Of a stretch of DNA of 64,000 nucleotides, positions 54,617 to 61,250 are shown piece after piece. The DNA is taken from NCBI GenBank assembly GCA_943327755.2, contig CALPYF020000007.1, positions 62,001 through 126,000 of the forward strand, written 5' to 3'. The position numbers were made by a program, and so were the translations under genes. This DNA comes from Deinococcus hopiensis KR-140. GTDB taxonomy: Bacteria; Deinococcota; Deinococci; Deinococcales; Deinococcaceae. The notes beneath the pieces were generated by a model. That model had not been told where the DNA came from. It ran no database searches and was given only the letters and a program-made list of their open reading frames with translations. Position 1 is the stretch's first letter, and each line of letters begins with the position of its first letter.

Positions 54617-55063
54617 ATGACCCGCCTGCCCCCACACCACACCCACCACGACACCGTCCCCGCCCACCTGCTGGGCCGCCTCGGCCCGGCCGCCGGGGCG
54701 CTGCTCACCACCGGCGTGCTGGGCGCGCTGCTGCCCGACGCCGGCGCCCACCAGGCGACGCTCGCGCGCGGCCTGCTGCTCACCCTGATCATCCTGGGCC
54801 TGCTCGATGCCCGGTGGTGGTGGACCGAGGTGCGCCGGCGCCGGGCACTGCGGCGCGTCTCGCTCCACCTGGCGCTGCACCTGTCCGGGGTACCCGAGGG
54901 GGAGCCCGGCAGCTACTGCGCGCGGAGCCTCACGGTCGTGACCTCGACGGGTGACGCCGCGCCGCTGCACCTGTGGCAGGGGGGCGTGTACGTCGCGCTG
55001 CCCAGGCGGGCGCCGCTGCTGTTCCGGGTGGGGGACGTGCCGTCCGGGCGGACCCTGCACTGA
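54617..55063 (+). CDS. Membrane protein, two helices
   Basis: 148 residues. Hydrophobic segments at about 23-41 and 48-64 form a hairpin, ending with DARWWWTEVRRRRALRR on the cytoplasmic side, then a soluble strand-rich tail (ARSLTVVTSTGDAAPLHLWQGGVYVALP). The layout, hairpin anchor plus small soluble domain, is shared with the gene at 63141, though sequences differ. Function unknown. Confidence 0.65.
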   Translation: MTRLPPHHTHHDTVPAHLLGRLGPAAGALLTTGVLGALLPDAGAHQATLARGLLLTLIILGLLDARWWWTEVRRRRALRRVSLHLALHLSGVPEGEPGSYCARSLTVVTSTGDAAPLHLWQGGVYVALPRRAPLLFRVGDVPSGRTLH

Positions 55064-55102
55064 GACGGGGGCGCGGAGGTGGGCGCGGCCCGGCACGCCG
55101 AC

Positions 55103-55137
55103 TTGATTATTTTATATAAAGCGTGGTAAACTCTTGA
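55103..55137 (+). promoter_or_regulatory. GCGTGGTAAACT promoter C
   Basis: TTGATT (55103-55108), 18 bp, TAAACT (55127-55132), with the same GCGTGG extension and CAGTT downstream as promoter A. Confidence 0.75.
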
Positions 55138-55176
55138 CAGTTAGAAGGCAGGCAAGGCCTCCCGCGAAGGAGACCC

Positions 55177-55518
55177 ATGCCCCACATCCGCACCCTCCCC
55201 AACGCCTGGACCACCCGCACCTACCCCACCGACACCACCTACGTCATCACCCACGCCACCTTCGGCAGCAACCAGGAAATCCTGATCGAAACCAGCGCCC
55301 TCCAGGCCGAGTACCACGACATCCGCCACCACCCCCACAACAGCCGCACCGGCAACACCTTCACCCGCCTGGGCGACCTCACCATCACCGCCGGAACCAC
55401 CTGGGCCGACGCCCTCAGCCAGATGACCGCCGCCGTCCCCGCCCCCTACCGCGACCTGCTCACCATCACCACCCTGATCGGCCCGACCGGCGAGCGCCGC
55501 TACACCCTCGGCACCTGA
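55177..55518 (+). CDS. Hypothetical protein, promoter C gene
   Basis: 113 residues, Thr/His-rich and strand-like (WTTRTYPTDTTYVITHATFG ... RLGDLTITAGTTWADALSQM). GCGAAGGAGACCC precedes the ATG, matching the leader of the promoter A gene. No family recognised. Confidence 0.65.
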   Translation: MPHIRTLPNAWTTRTYPTDTTYVITHATFGSNQEILIETSALQAEYHDIRHHPHNSRTGNTFTRLGDLTITAGTTWADALSQMTAAVPAPYRDLLTITTLIGPTGERRYTLGT

Positions 55519-55571
55519 CCCCACCCACGCGCACGCGGCCCCCCCACGGGGCCGCGCCCCCCAGGAGCCCC

Positions 55572-56117
55572 ATGCACGCACCCCACTGCCCCCACTGCGC
55601 CGCGCCCGCCACCTGCCCAGGCTGCGCCCACTGCGCCGCCCACTGCACCTGCGCCCCCCACCCCCCCGCACCCGCCGCCGCCCTGAGCCCCGCCGCCCTC
55701 ATCCAGGGCCACCTCCCCCCCGGCGTCACCGCCTTCGCGGAACTCGACGCCTGGGTGAGCATCGACACCCCCGACCCCACCGGCCGCCCCACCATCCTCG
55801 AAGGCGACGGCGTCACCGGGCAGGCCGTCGCCACCCTGTGGCACGTCATCACCTCCCAGGCCGCCGAACTCACCACGCTGCGCGCCCAGATCGGCGCCGC
55901 CCCCGTACCGGACGCGCAGGCCGCCCGCACGCACCGCTGGCTGACCCTGCGCCGACACCTCACCACCGTCTTCGAACGCCTGGGCTGCTTTGACCAGCAC
56001 GGCGAATGGCTCGACACAGCGGACGCGGAGCGCTGGCGAGCCCTGGCCCACCAGGTGTACGCGTCCGCTGACCAGCTGGGCCGCCTGAACCGCCGCGCCA
56101 CCAGGAGCGGGCACTGA
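55572..56117 (+). CDS. Cys-rich N-terminal zinc-binding protein
   Basis: 181 residues. The head MHAPHCPHCAAPATCPGCAHCAAHCTC holds four CxxC/CxC pairs, so it should bind zinc. The rest is helical (VATLWHVITSQAAELTTLRAQIG ... LRRHLTTVFERLGCFDQHGEWLDTADAERWRALAHQVYASADQLGRLN). CAGGAGCCCC is the ribosome site. Its stop overlaps the next ATG (TGATG). Function unknown. Confidence 0.65.
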   Translation: MHAPHCPHCAAPATCPGCAHCAAHCTCAPHPPAPAAALSPAALIQGHLPPGVTAFAELDAWVSIDTPDPTGRPTILEGDGVTGQAVATLWHVITSQAAELTTLRAQIGAAPVPDAQAARTHRWLTLRRHLTTVFERLGCFDQHGEWLDTADAERWRALAHQVYASADQLGRLNRRATRSGH

Positions 56118-56284
56118 TGGCCACCTGGCCCGCCCTGAGCCGCGGCGTGCCCCTGGTCGTCGCCGAGCAGGCCGCCCGCCGGCCCGACACGCAGCTGGGC
56201 GCCCTCGCCCTCACCGCGCTCGAACTCCACCGGCGACTGACCCAGGCGCAGGCCAGCGCGCACGGGAAGGGCGACACGAGGTAA
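56117..56284 (+). CDS. Small 55-residue protein, translationally coupled
   Basis: MATWPALSRGVPLVVAEQAA opens a helical peptide ending GKGDTR. The TGATG overlap with the preceding stop and complete filling of the gap support translation. Not recognised. Confidence 0.5.
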   Translation: MATWPALSRGVPLVVAEQAARRPDTQLGALALTALELHRRLTQAQASAHGKGDTR

Positions 56285-56313
56285 CCCGGCCGCGCCGCAC
56301 CACCCCGCGCCCC

Positions 56314-56319
56314 TATCAT
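56314..56319 (+). promoter_or_regulatory. TATCAT -10 box
   Basis: TATCAT; the message would begin near 56326 and carry CCACCCCCACC within its first 15 bases, then CAGGAGCCCC before ATG 56362. Confidence 0.45.
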
Positions 56320-56361
56320 GGGGCGCACCCGGCCACCCCCACCGGCCACCCCAGGAGCCCC

Positions 56362-56751
56362 ATGCCCCCACGCACCCTCTTCCGGGCGAGTCTGGCCCTG
56401 CTCGCCGCCGCCCTCGCCCTCCTGATCACGCCCGGCGCGCGGAACCTCACGCTGCACCTCGTGCCGGTCGCCGCCATGGGCGTCCTCACCCGCCACGCCC
56501 TGCGCGCCCAGGTGCCCGGCCTGCGCCGCGTGATCACCGCCAGTCACCTCGGCACCGGCGTGATCATCACCGTCACCGGCGCCGCCCACCAGCACCCCGC
56601 CGCCTGGGTGGCCGGGCCGCTGAGCGCCGCGCTGCTGCTGCTGCTCGAAGCGCGCCGCCCGGCAACCCCCGCCGCGCCCGGCGCGTACTACGCCGCACCT
56701 GCCCCCTGGAGGCCCACCCCACATGACCCCCACACTGACCGACCTCGCTGA
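56362..56751 (+). CDS. Membrane protein, three or four short helices
   Basis: 129 residues. Hydrophobic segments at about 9-22, 28-42 and 63-95, separated by short basic loops, and a Pro-rich end. Its last 29 bases overlap the start of the next gene. Unknown function. Confidence 0.6.
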   Translation: MPPRTLFRASLALLAAALALLITPGARNLTLHLVPVAAMGVLTRHALRAQVPGLRRVITASHLGTGVIITVTGAAHQHPAAWVAGPLSAALLLLLEARRPATPAAPGAYYAAPAPWRPTPHDPHTDRPR

Positions 56752-57331
56752 GCGCCTGCGCACCCCGCCCGCCTCCCCCCACCTGGAGATCCTCGGGATG
56801 AGCGTCACCGCGGCCGGGAACTACGGCGCGACGTGGCCGGAGCCCACCGGCTGGTGCGCCTGCACGCCCACCGTGCACGTACGGCTCGACGGCGCCACCT
56901 ACGCCGTGCCCGCCACCGACACCACCCTGACCGGGTTACTCCAGGACGCCAGCGTCCCGGCCCTGCGCGCCACCTGCCGGCCCTACCCGAGCAGCGCCCC
57001 GTACCTGACGCCCGAAGAGCTGAGCGCCCGGGACGACCTCGACCAGTGGCCGCAGCAGGTCGCGCAGCGGTACTTCCAGGACTGCTGGGAGGCGGCGCGG
57101 GCCGCCACGCGCCCACAGATCGAAGCGGCCGTCGACCGCGCCCCGCACCGCGTCGCCTACGCCGCAGGCCTGCTCGGCGGCGCGCTGTCCATCGCGCACC
57201 TGATCCTCGTCGCGGCGCAGCTCACGCCCCCCGGGTGGAACGTCAGCGTGGCCCAGGACGTCGCCAGTGGGTGCCTACTGACCGCAGTGATCCTGTGGCT
57301 GTACCCGGCCGACCTGCCCGTCTTCCGCTGA
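56723..57331 (+). pseudogene. 5' part of a gene broken by in-frame TGA
   Basis: 202 residues up to the stop. A soluble N-terminal part with VSVTAAGNYGATWPEPTGWCAC and a helical region precede two membrane helices at the C-terminus (VAYAAGLLGGALSIAHLILVAAQ, SGCLLTAVILWLYPADLPVF). The stop TGA (57329-57331) is followed without interruption by WIERRAARKIGPGG in the same frame; TGG to TGA is one base. It is probably a nonsense mutation or a sequence error; the truncated protein keeps its membrane helices and may still work. Confidence 0.6.
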
Positions 57332-57739
57332 TGGATCGAGCGGCGCGCGGCCCGCAAGATCGGCCCGGGCGGCCCGCCCACCGCGACACCCGTGACCTCC
57401 ACCGAGTTCCTGATGACCTGGCCCGGCACGACCCGCCCGGCGCCCCTGCCGGCGCCCGCACCCGCAGGCTGGGTCACCGATCCCCGCGAGGCGGTGCGGA
57501 CCGAAGGAACGCAGCGCAGCCTCGCGGCGCTTCAGGAGGCCGAGTCGAAGGTCCTGGCGCTCCAGGCCGCCCACCCGGACGACGCGGCCCTCGCCGAGCG
57601 GGCCGGCGCCCTGCTCACCCAGATCCGCGCGGCCACCGAACAGCACCAGGGCGAGGCGCGCGCCGCCGCTGTGGACGCCCAGTTCGCGCAGCTGGAAGCG
57701 GACGTCCAGACGGAACTGCACTACCTCCGGGACCGCTGA
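57332..57739 (+). pseudogene. 3' part of the same broken gene
   Basis: In frame with 56723-57331, reading WIERRAARKIGPGGPPTATPV, then a coiled-coil-like C-terminal domain (SLAALQEAESKVLALQAAHPDDAALAERAGALLTQI ... VDAQFAQLEADVQTELHYL). A GTG at 57392 could start it alone but no ribosome site is visible. The full frame 56723-57739 would encode 338 residues. Confidence 0.55.
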
Positions 57740-57743
57740 AGGC

Positions 57744-58670
57744 TCAGGGAACCGCGTTGAGTTCCCGCACGGCCCAGAGCAGCACGTCCGCGCTGTTGAC
57801 GACCAGGCCGAGACTCACGCCCGGATTACTCCGGAAGTTGTCCGGATGCACCCGGTTGCGGTGATCGACGATGATGCGGGGCAGCATGTGCCGGGGTGCC
57901 CCCCGGAGATGCCCGCGCCTATCCACCGCTCCGAGGTATGTCCCCAAGGTCGGAAAAGTGCCCCTAACGGGAATCCCCTTGACGGTCGTGAAATCCTGGA
58001 GCACCCCCTCGAACAGCGCGCCGATCAGGACGCACTGCGACAGCGGTACCGCCCGGTTCCCGCACATCGCCGCGAATTCCGAGTGGAGGTACGCCAGCGG
58101 GGCGGCGTTCACGGCCGCAGGGTCCGCGCCCTTGCCTGCGCGCCACTCCTGCACCGCCTGATCCACCACCTGACACACCGCCGGGCGCGCAGCGAGCCCC
58201 AGGGCCTGCGCCAGCTGGCGCAGCAGGTCCGTCACGCGGCGGCGCAGATCGATGCTGGCCAGCAGGAACGCCCTGGGGGAGAGGCCAGGCAGGACCATGA
58301 AGGCCACGATCCCGGTCTTCAAGGGATTGCTTTCGCCGTTCAGCACGTCGTACAGGCGGCCGGACTCGGCGTCGAGAACCTCGGACCAGCCGCGCGCCGA
58401 GCGGATCAGAGGAAGTGGGGCGCCCAGCAGCTCCGCCAGTTGCTGCAACTGCAGCGCGCGTTCCGGATCGGGCTGCGCCTGGTCGGTGACCGCCACGACC
58501 GCCACGATCCGGTCCATGAACAGCACCACCGCGTCGGCGCGCAGCGTCTGCCCTTCGTCCTGCACCGTGAAGGGCTCCGTGATCACCAGCTCTCCCTGGA
58601 GGTTGTCCTGCAGGGCGCGCAGTTCACTGAGCGCTTTGGCGGTCAGATTGGCTTCGGCATTCGGTTCCAT
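57744..58670 (-). CDS. Unknown protein with HEPN-like C-terminal motif
   Basis: 308 residues, no signal peptide. The N-terminal half mixes strands and helices (ADAVVLFMDRIVAVVAVTDQAQ); the C-terminal half is helical and contains IIVDHRNRVHPDNFRSN, where RNRVHP recalls the RxxxH of HEPN-like proteins (spacing is one residue short of the classic RxxxxH). TACCAT lies seven bases before the ATG, so the message is leaderless. It heads a minus-strand block opposite the OLD operon. Function unknown. Confidence 0.55.
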   Translation of the reverse strand: MEPNAEANLTAKALSELRALQDNLQGELVITEPFTVQDEGQTLRADAVVLFMDRIVAVVAVTDQAQPDPERALQLQQLAELLGAPLPLIRSARGWSEVLDAESGRLYDVLNGESNPLKTGIVAFMVLPGLSPRAFLLASIDLRRRVTDLLRQLAQALGLAARPAVCQVVDQAVQEWRAGKGADPAAVNAAPLAYLHSEFAAMCGNRAVPLSQCVLIGALFEGVLQDFTTVKGIPVRGTFPTLGTYLGAVDRRGHLRGAPRHMLPRIIVDHRNRVHPDNFRSNPGVSLGLVVNSADVLLWAVRELNAVP

Positions 58671-58677
58671 GACGCCG

Positions 58678-58683
58678 ATGGTA
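58678..58683 (-). promoter_or_regulatory. TACCAT -10 box, leaderless spacing
   Basis: Minus-strand TACCAT, seven bases, ATG 58670. Confidence 0.5.
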
Positions 58684-58701
58684 GCGGGCGGCGCGCGGCC
58701 G

Positions 58702-58935
58702 TCAGTCTTTCGGGCGCCGGTGGGCCCAGTCGATGTCGGTGACGGGCACGCCCAGCAGCGCCGCGAGGCGCAGGGCCAGCGTCACGGGCGGTTCGCGCAC
58801 GCCGCTGCTGTAGCGGGCCACGGTCACTTCACTCACGCCCAGCTGGGCGGCCAGCTGGGCGGCCGTGGTGCCGGCCTGCGCGATCGCCTGATTCAGGGGC
58901 ACCGGGGGGCGGGGCACGTCGGGGGTGGTGGGCAT
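58702..58935 (-). CDS. XRE-family HTH regulator
   Basis: 77 residues with a typical Cro/CI-type helix-turn-helix, LNQAIAQAGTTAAQLAAQLGVSEVTVARYSSGVREPPVTLALRLAALLGVP. Preceded by GGAGGCCCCCCC on the minus strand. It is a single-domain repressor and the best candidate to bind the two TGTCGTACGACA palindromes 800 bp away before the OLD operon, or the promoter at 59619-59647. Confidence 0.75.
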   Translation of the reverse strand: MPTTPDVPRPPVPLNQAIAQAGTTAAQLAAQLGVSEVTVARYSSGVREPPVTLALRLAALLGVPVTDIDWAHRRPKD

Positions 58936-58994
58936 GGGGGGGCCTCCAGGCAGGGGGGTGAAGGGGGCGCGCCCCTGTGGAGCGCGCCGGGCGG

Positions 58995-59573
58995 TCAGAG
59001 GCGGGCGAGGTCGGCCGGGGTGACGCTGAAGGTCACGGGGACGCCCAGCGGGTCAGGGTGGGGCGTGAGGATCAGTTCGCCGGTCTGAACGTCGGTGCCG
59101 CTCACGCGGAACGTCACGCCGAGTGAGTTCACGGCGGTGTGGTCGCGGTAGGGCTCGGGCACGTCCGGCACCCACAGCAGGCGGCGCGTGTGCGTGGGCT
59201 GCCAGGGGAAGAAGTGCGGTCCGTCGTCACGCAAGGCGGTGTGGGGCGTCTGGGGACGGTGCACGAAGGTCAGTTGGTCGGCGCGCAGCACGTAGTACGT
59301 TTCGAGGTCGTACTCCGGCTTGGAGCGCGTGGCGACCACGCGGCCGTCCGGGGTGAGCCCGGCGTAGAAGAGCAGTTCGGTGCTGGTGCGCACGCGGTCG
59401 GTGATGGTGCAGCGCACCACGTCGCCCGGGCAGAGGTCGCCGGTGGGGCTGAGGGTCCAGGTGAGGTCGCTGGGGTGCTCGTGGTGGTCGGCGTAGCGGC
59501 CGTCCGGGTGGATCAGGACGGTGAGCCAGCGCTGGCCTGCGGCGCGGTCGGCGGTGTGGGTACGGTAGGACAT
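58995..59573 (-). CDS. Hypothetical strand-rich protein
   Basis: 192 residues from ATG 59573 with AGGAGG seven bases upstream; several in-frame upstream codons are rejected because the promoter lies between. The protein is strand-rich with short motifs such as LTWTLSPTGDLCPGDVVRCTITDRV and GVTFRVSGTDVQTGELILTPHPDPLGVPVTF, suggesting a beta-sandwich or OB-like fold. It lies before the XRE gene. Function unknown. Confidence 0.6.
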   Translation of the reverse strand: MSYRTHTADRAAGQRWLTVLIHPDGRYADHHEHPSDLTWTLSPTGDLCPGDVVRCTITDRVRTSTELLFYAGLTPDGRVVATRSKPEYDLETYYVLRADQLTFVHRPQTPHTALRDDGPHFFPWQPTHTRRLLWVPDVPEPYRDHTAVNSLGVTFRVSGTDVQTGELILTPHPDPLGVPVTFSVTPADLARL

Positions 59574-59618
59574 GTGGGTGCCTCCTGCGGCTGGATCTTG
59601 CGGGTCCAGCACTCCCGC

Positions 59619-59647
59619 AGTATACCATCCAAACGGATAGAGATCAA
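59619..59647 (-). promoter_or_regulatory. Strong promoter of the minus-strand block
   Basis: Minus strand: TTGATC (59642-59647), 17 bp, TATACT (59619-59624). The spacer holds ATCC-GTTT-GGAT, a small palindrome that could bind a repressor. Confidence 0.75.
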
Positions 59648-59701
59648 GGAAAAAGGCGCACTGAGACGTTAAAACCAGATGCGCTACACCTGTCCCCCAA
59701 G

Positions 59702-59743
59702 TGTCGTACGACAGAACGCGGGCGAGTTGTGTCGTACGACACA
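59702..59743. promoter_or_regulatory. Paired TGTCGTACGACA operators
   Basis: TGTCGTACGACA at 59702-59713 and TGTGTCGTACGACACA at 59728-59743 are perfect palindromes, centres 28 bp apart. They lie upstream of the TAGCAT promoter of the OLD operon and about 75 bp from the minus-strand promoter, so one dimeric regulator could control both. Confidence 0.85.
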
Positions 59744-59771
59744 CGAGGCAGTGGCGGCGCACACCCCGCAG

Positions 59772-59777
59772 TAGCAT
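59772..59777 (+). promoter_or_regulatory. TAGCAT -10 box of the OLD operon
   Basis: TAGCAT, seven bases, ATG 59785 of the leader ORF. Confidence 0.55.
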
Positions 59778-59784
59778 GCCCGGC

Positions 59785-59832
59785 ATGACCCACCAGCTCA
59801 ACCTCCACCGCGACCCCTGCGCAGGCTGCTGA
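59785..59832 (+). CDS. Leaderless 15-residue Cys leader peptide
   Basis: MTHQLNLHRDPCAGC, read from the first base of the predicted transcript, stopping three bases before the GTG of the first operon gene. The terminal CAGC gives two Cys codons at the end. Short leaderless Cys-ending ORFs act as cysteine attenuators in mycobacteria, so a similar control is conceivable here. No anti-terminator hairpin is obvious in the three-base gap. Confidence 0.5.
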   Translation: MTHQLNLHRDPCAGC

Positions 59833-59835
59833 GCC

Positions 59836-60507
59836 GTGACGCTCTCCGCGCATCTCGACACCCTGCGCGCCGGCGGCCTGATCCTCATCCCCGGCGTGAC
59901 TGTCTCCCGGCAGGCCCCGGAAATCCACATCGACCTCCAGGCCCTGCTCAGCCTGCCCGCCGGCACCGCCGCCTTTTACGACCTGGCGACCTTCGATGAC
60001 GAGGACTTCATGGCCACCGTGCCCGACGGGCGGCCCCGGCTGGAGCAGCTGCGCGACCCGCGCCCGGCCGAGCGCGTCGACCTGCGCACCATCACCCGGG
60101 CCCTCACCCGCTTCGAGCGGTACCGGGGCGAGCCTGCCGTCCTGACCGTCACCGCGCCCCTGCACGGCGCGCTGATCACCTGCGTCACCAGCGAACCCTG
60201 GTACGCCGAGTTCGCCGAGGCCTGTGAGGGGGCAGAGGCGCAAGCGGCCGCGCAGGCCCACGAGGCGCGTCAGGCGCAGGCCGACCAGGAAAGCGCCGCG
60301 CTCGAGGCGCACGCCCGTCGACTGCGGATCATCGCGGATCACGGGGCGTTCCAGAAACTCGCGCGGGTGAAGAACACCACCATGCGCACGCTCGTGGCGT
60401 ACGCGACCGCGCAGCAGCCCGAGACGGTCGCGGCGCTCGGGGAGGCCCGCACCCGCGAGCTCGTGCAGGAACTGCGAGACCACGTCATGTTCGGCCAGAC
60501 CCCATGA
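59836..60507 (+). CDS. OLD-operon gene 1: unknown coiled-coil protein
   Basis: 223 residues from GTG 59836. The N-terminal half is mixed strand and helix (GLILIPGVTVSRQAPEIHIDLQALLSLPAGTAAFYDLATFDDEDFMATV); residues 130-165 form a long Ala/Gln/Glu helix (EGAEAQAAAQAHEARQAQADQE), and the end is helical and basic. It overlaps gene 2 as ATGA. No family recognised. It is likely a partner or sensor for the OLD nuclease. Confidence 0.6.
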   Translation: MTLSAHLDTLRAGGLILIPGVTVSRQAPEIHIDLQALLSLPAGTAAFYDLATFDDEDFMATVPDGRPRLEQLRDPRPAERVDLRTITRALTRFERYRGEPAVLTVTAPLHGALITCVTSEPWYAEFAEACEGAEAQAAAQAHEARQAQADQESAALEAHARRLRIIADHGAFQKLARVKNTTMRTLVAYATAQQPETVAALGEARTRELVQELRDHVMFGQTP

Positions 60508-61250
60508 CCAGCGCGCCGACCCCCACCCCACCAGTGTTCAGCAATCAGGCGCGCGAGGCGATCTTCGCCCGGCTGGGCGCCTCCCTGCGGCCCCTGCGCT
60601 TCATTCCGCCTGCGGCCCGCTGGCCCCTGATTGAGGCGCTGCTGACGTACCTGCCCCCCGTGACGCCCGAGCAGGCGCGCGCGCCCCTGATGGGCATGCA
60701 CGCCCACCTCGACGCACTGGACCGCATCCTGCGCGGTCAGCCGGGCAGTGCCGCCTTTCCAGACGCCCCACAGGCCGCTGCGCGCGCGTACCTCGACCGC
60801 CTGCAGGGCCCCACCGTCGCCGACCTGCCCATCCCCCCCCTGCTGCCCTACCTGAGAGACCTGAATGAAGACCTGAACCTGGACGACATGGCCCTGCACC
60901 TGGCCCAGACGCGGCGCAGCGTCCCCGCATACCGGGAAAGCGCCCTGTGCCTGATCCTGTACGCCCTCACGGAGGCCGATCGCGCCGCCGATCAGCTGGC
61001 GCGCGAGCGTGGCGTGCACGTCCCGTGGGAAACGTCCGCAGGAGAACTGGCCGAACTGACCACCCGCCCTCTCACCTCCCGTGAATTCGAGGCGCTGCTG
61101 CTGCTCGAAACCACCCTGAACACGGCGCAGGCCGCCCGGCAGGGCCAGGCCAGCCTGCACACCTGGAAGCGCCTCGCCAGGGCCGCGATCCGCGCAGGGC
61201 TGGCCCGCAGTCCCCTGCCGTGGGTGGACGGCTGGCGGGTACCCACGTGA
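60504..61250 (+). CDS. OLD-operon gene 2: helical protein
   Basis: 248 residues, all-helical and Leu/Ala-rich (RWPLIEALLTYLPPVTPEQARAPLMGMHAHLDALDRIL). It overlaps gene 1 and gene 3 (GTGA). No domain is recognised. A basic C-terminal helix (LHTWKRLARAAIRAGLARS) may bind nucleic acid. Co-translation with the nuclease points to a stoichiometric partner. Confidence 0.6.
   Translation: MTSAPTPTPPVFSNQAREAIFARLGASLRPLRFIPPAARWPLIEALLTYLPPVTPEQARAPLMGMHAHLDALDRILRGQPGSAAFPDAPQAAARAYLDRLQGPTVADLPIPPLLPYLRDLNEDLNLDDMALHLAQTRRSVPAYRESALCLILYALTEADRAADQLARERGVHVPWETSAGELAELTTRPLTSREFEALLLLETTLNTAQAARQGQASLHTWKRLARAAIRAGLARSPLPWVDGWRVPT

Noticed and set aside
54445..54954. 169-codon frame after promoter B
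   Set aside because: Pro/Arg-rich with no family, and it overlaps the better-supported membrane gene at 54617 for two thirds of its length.
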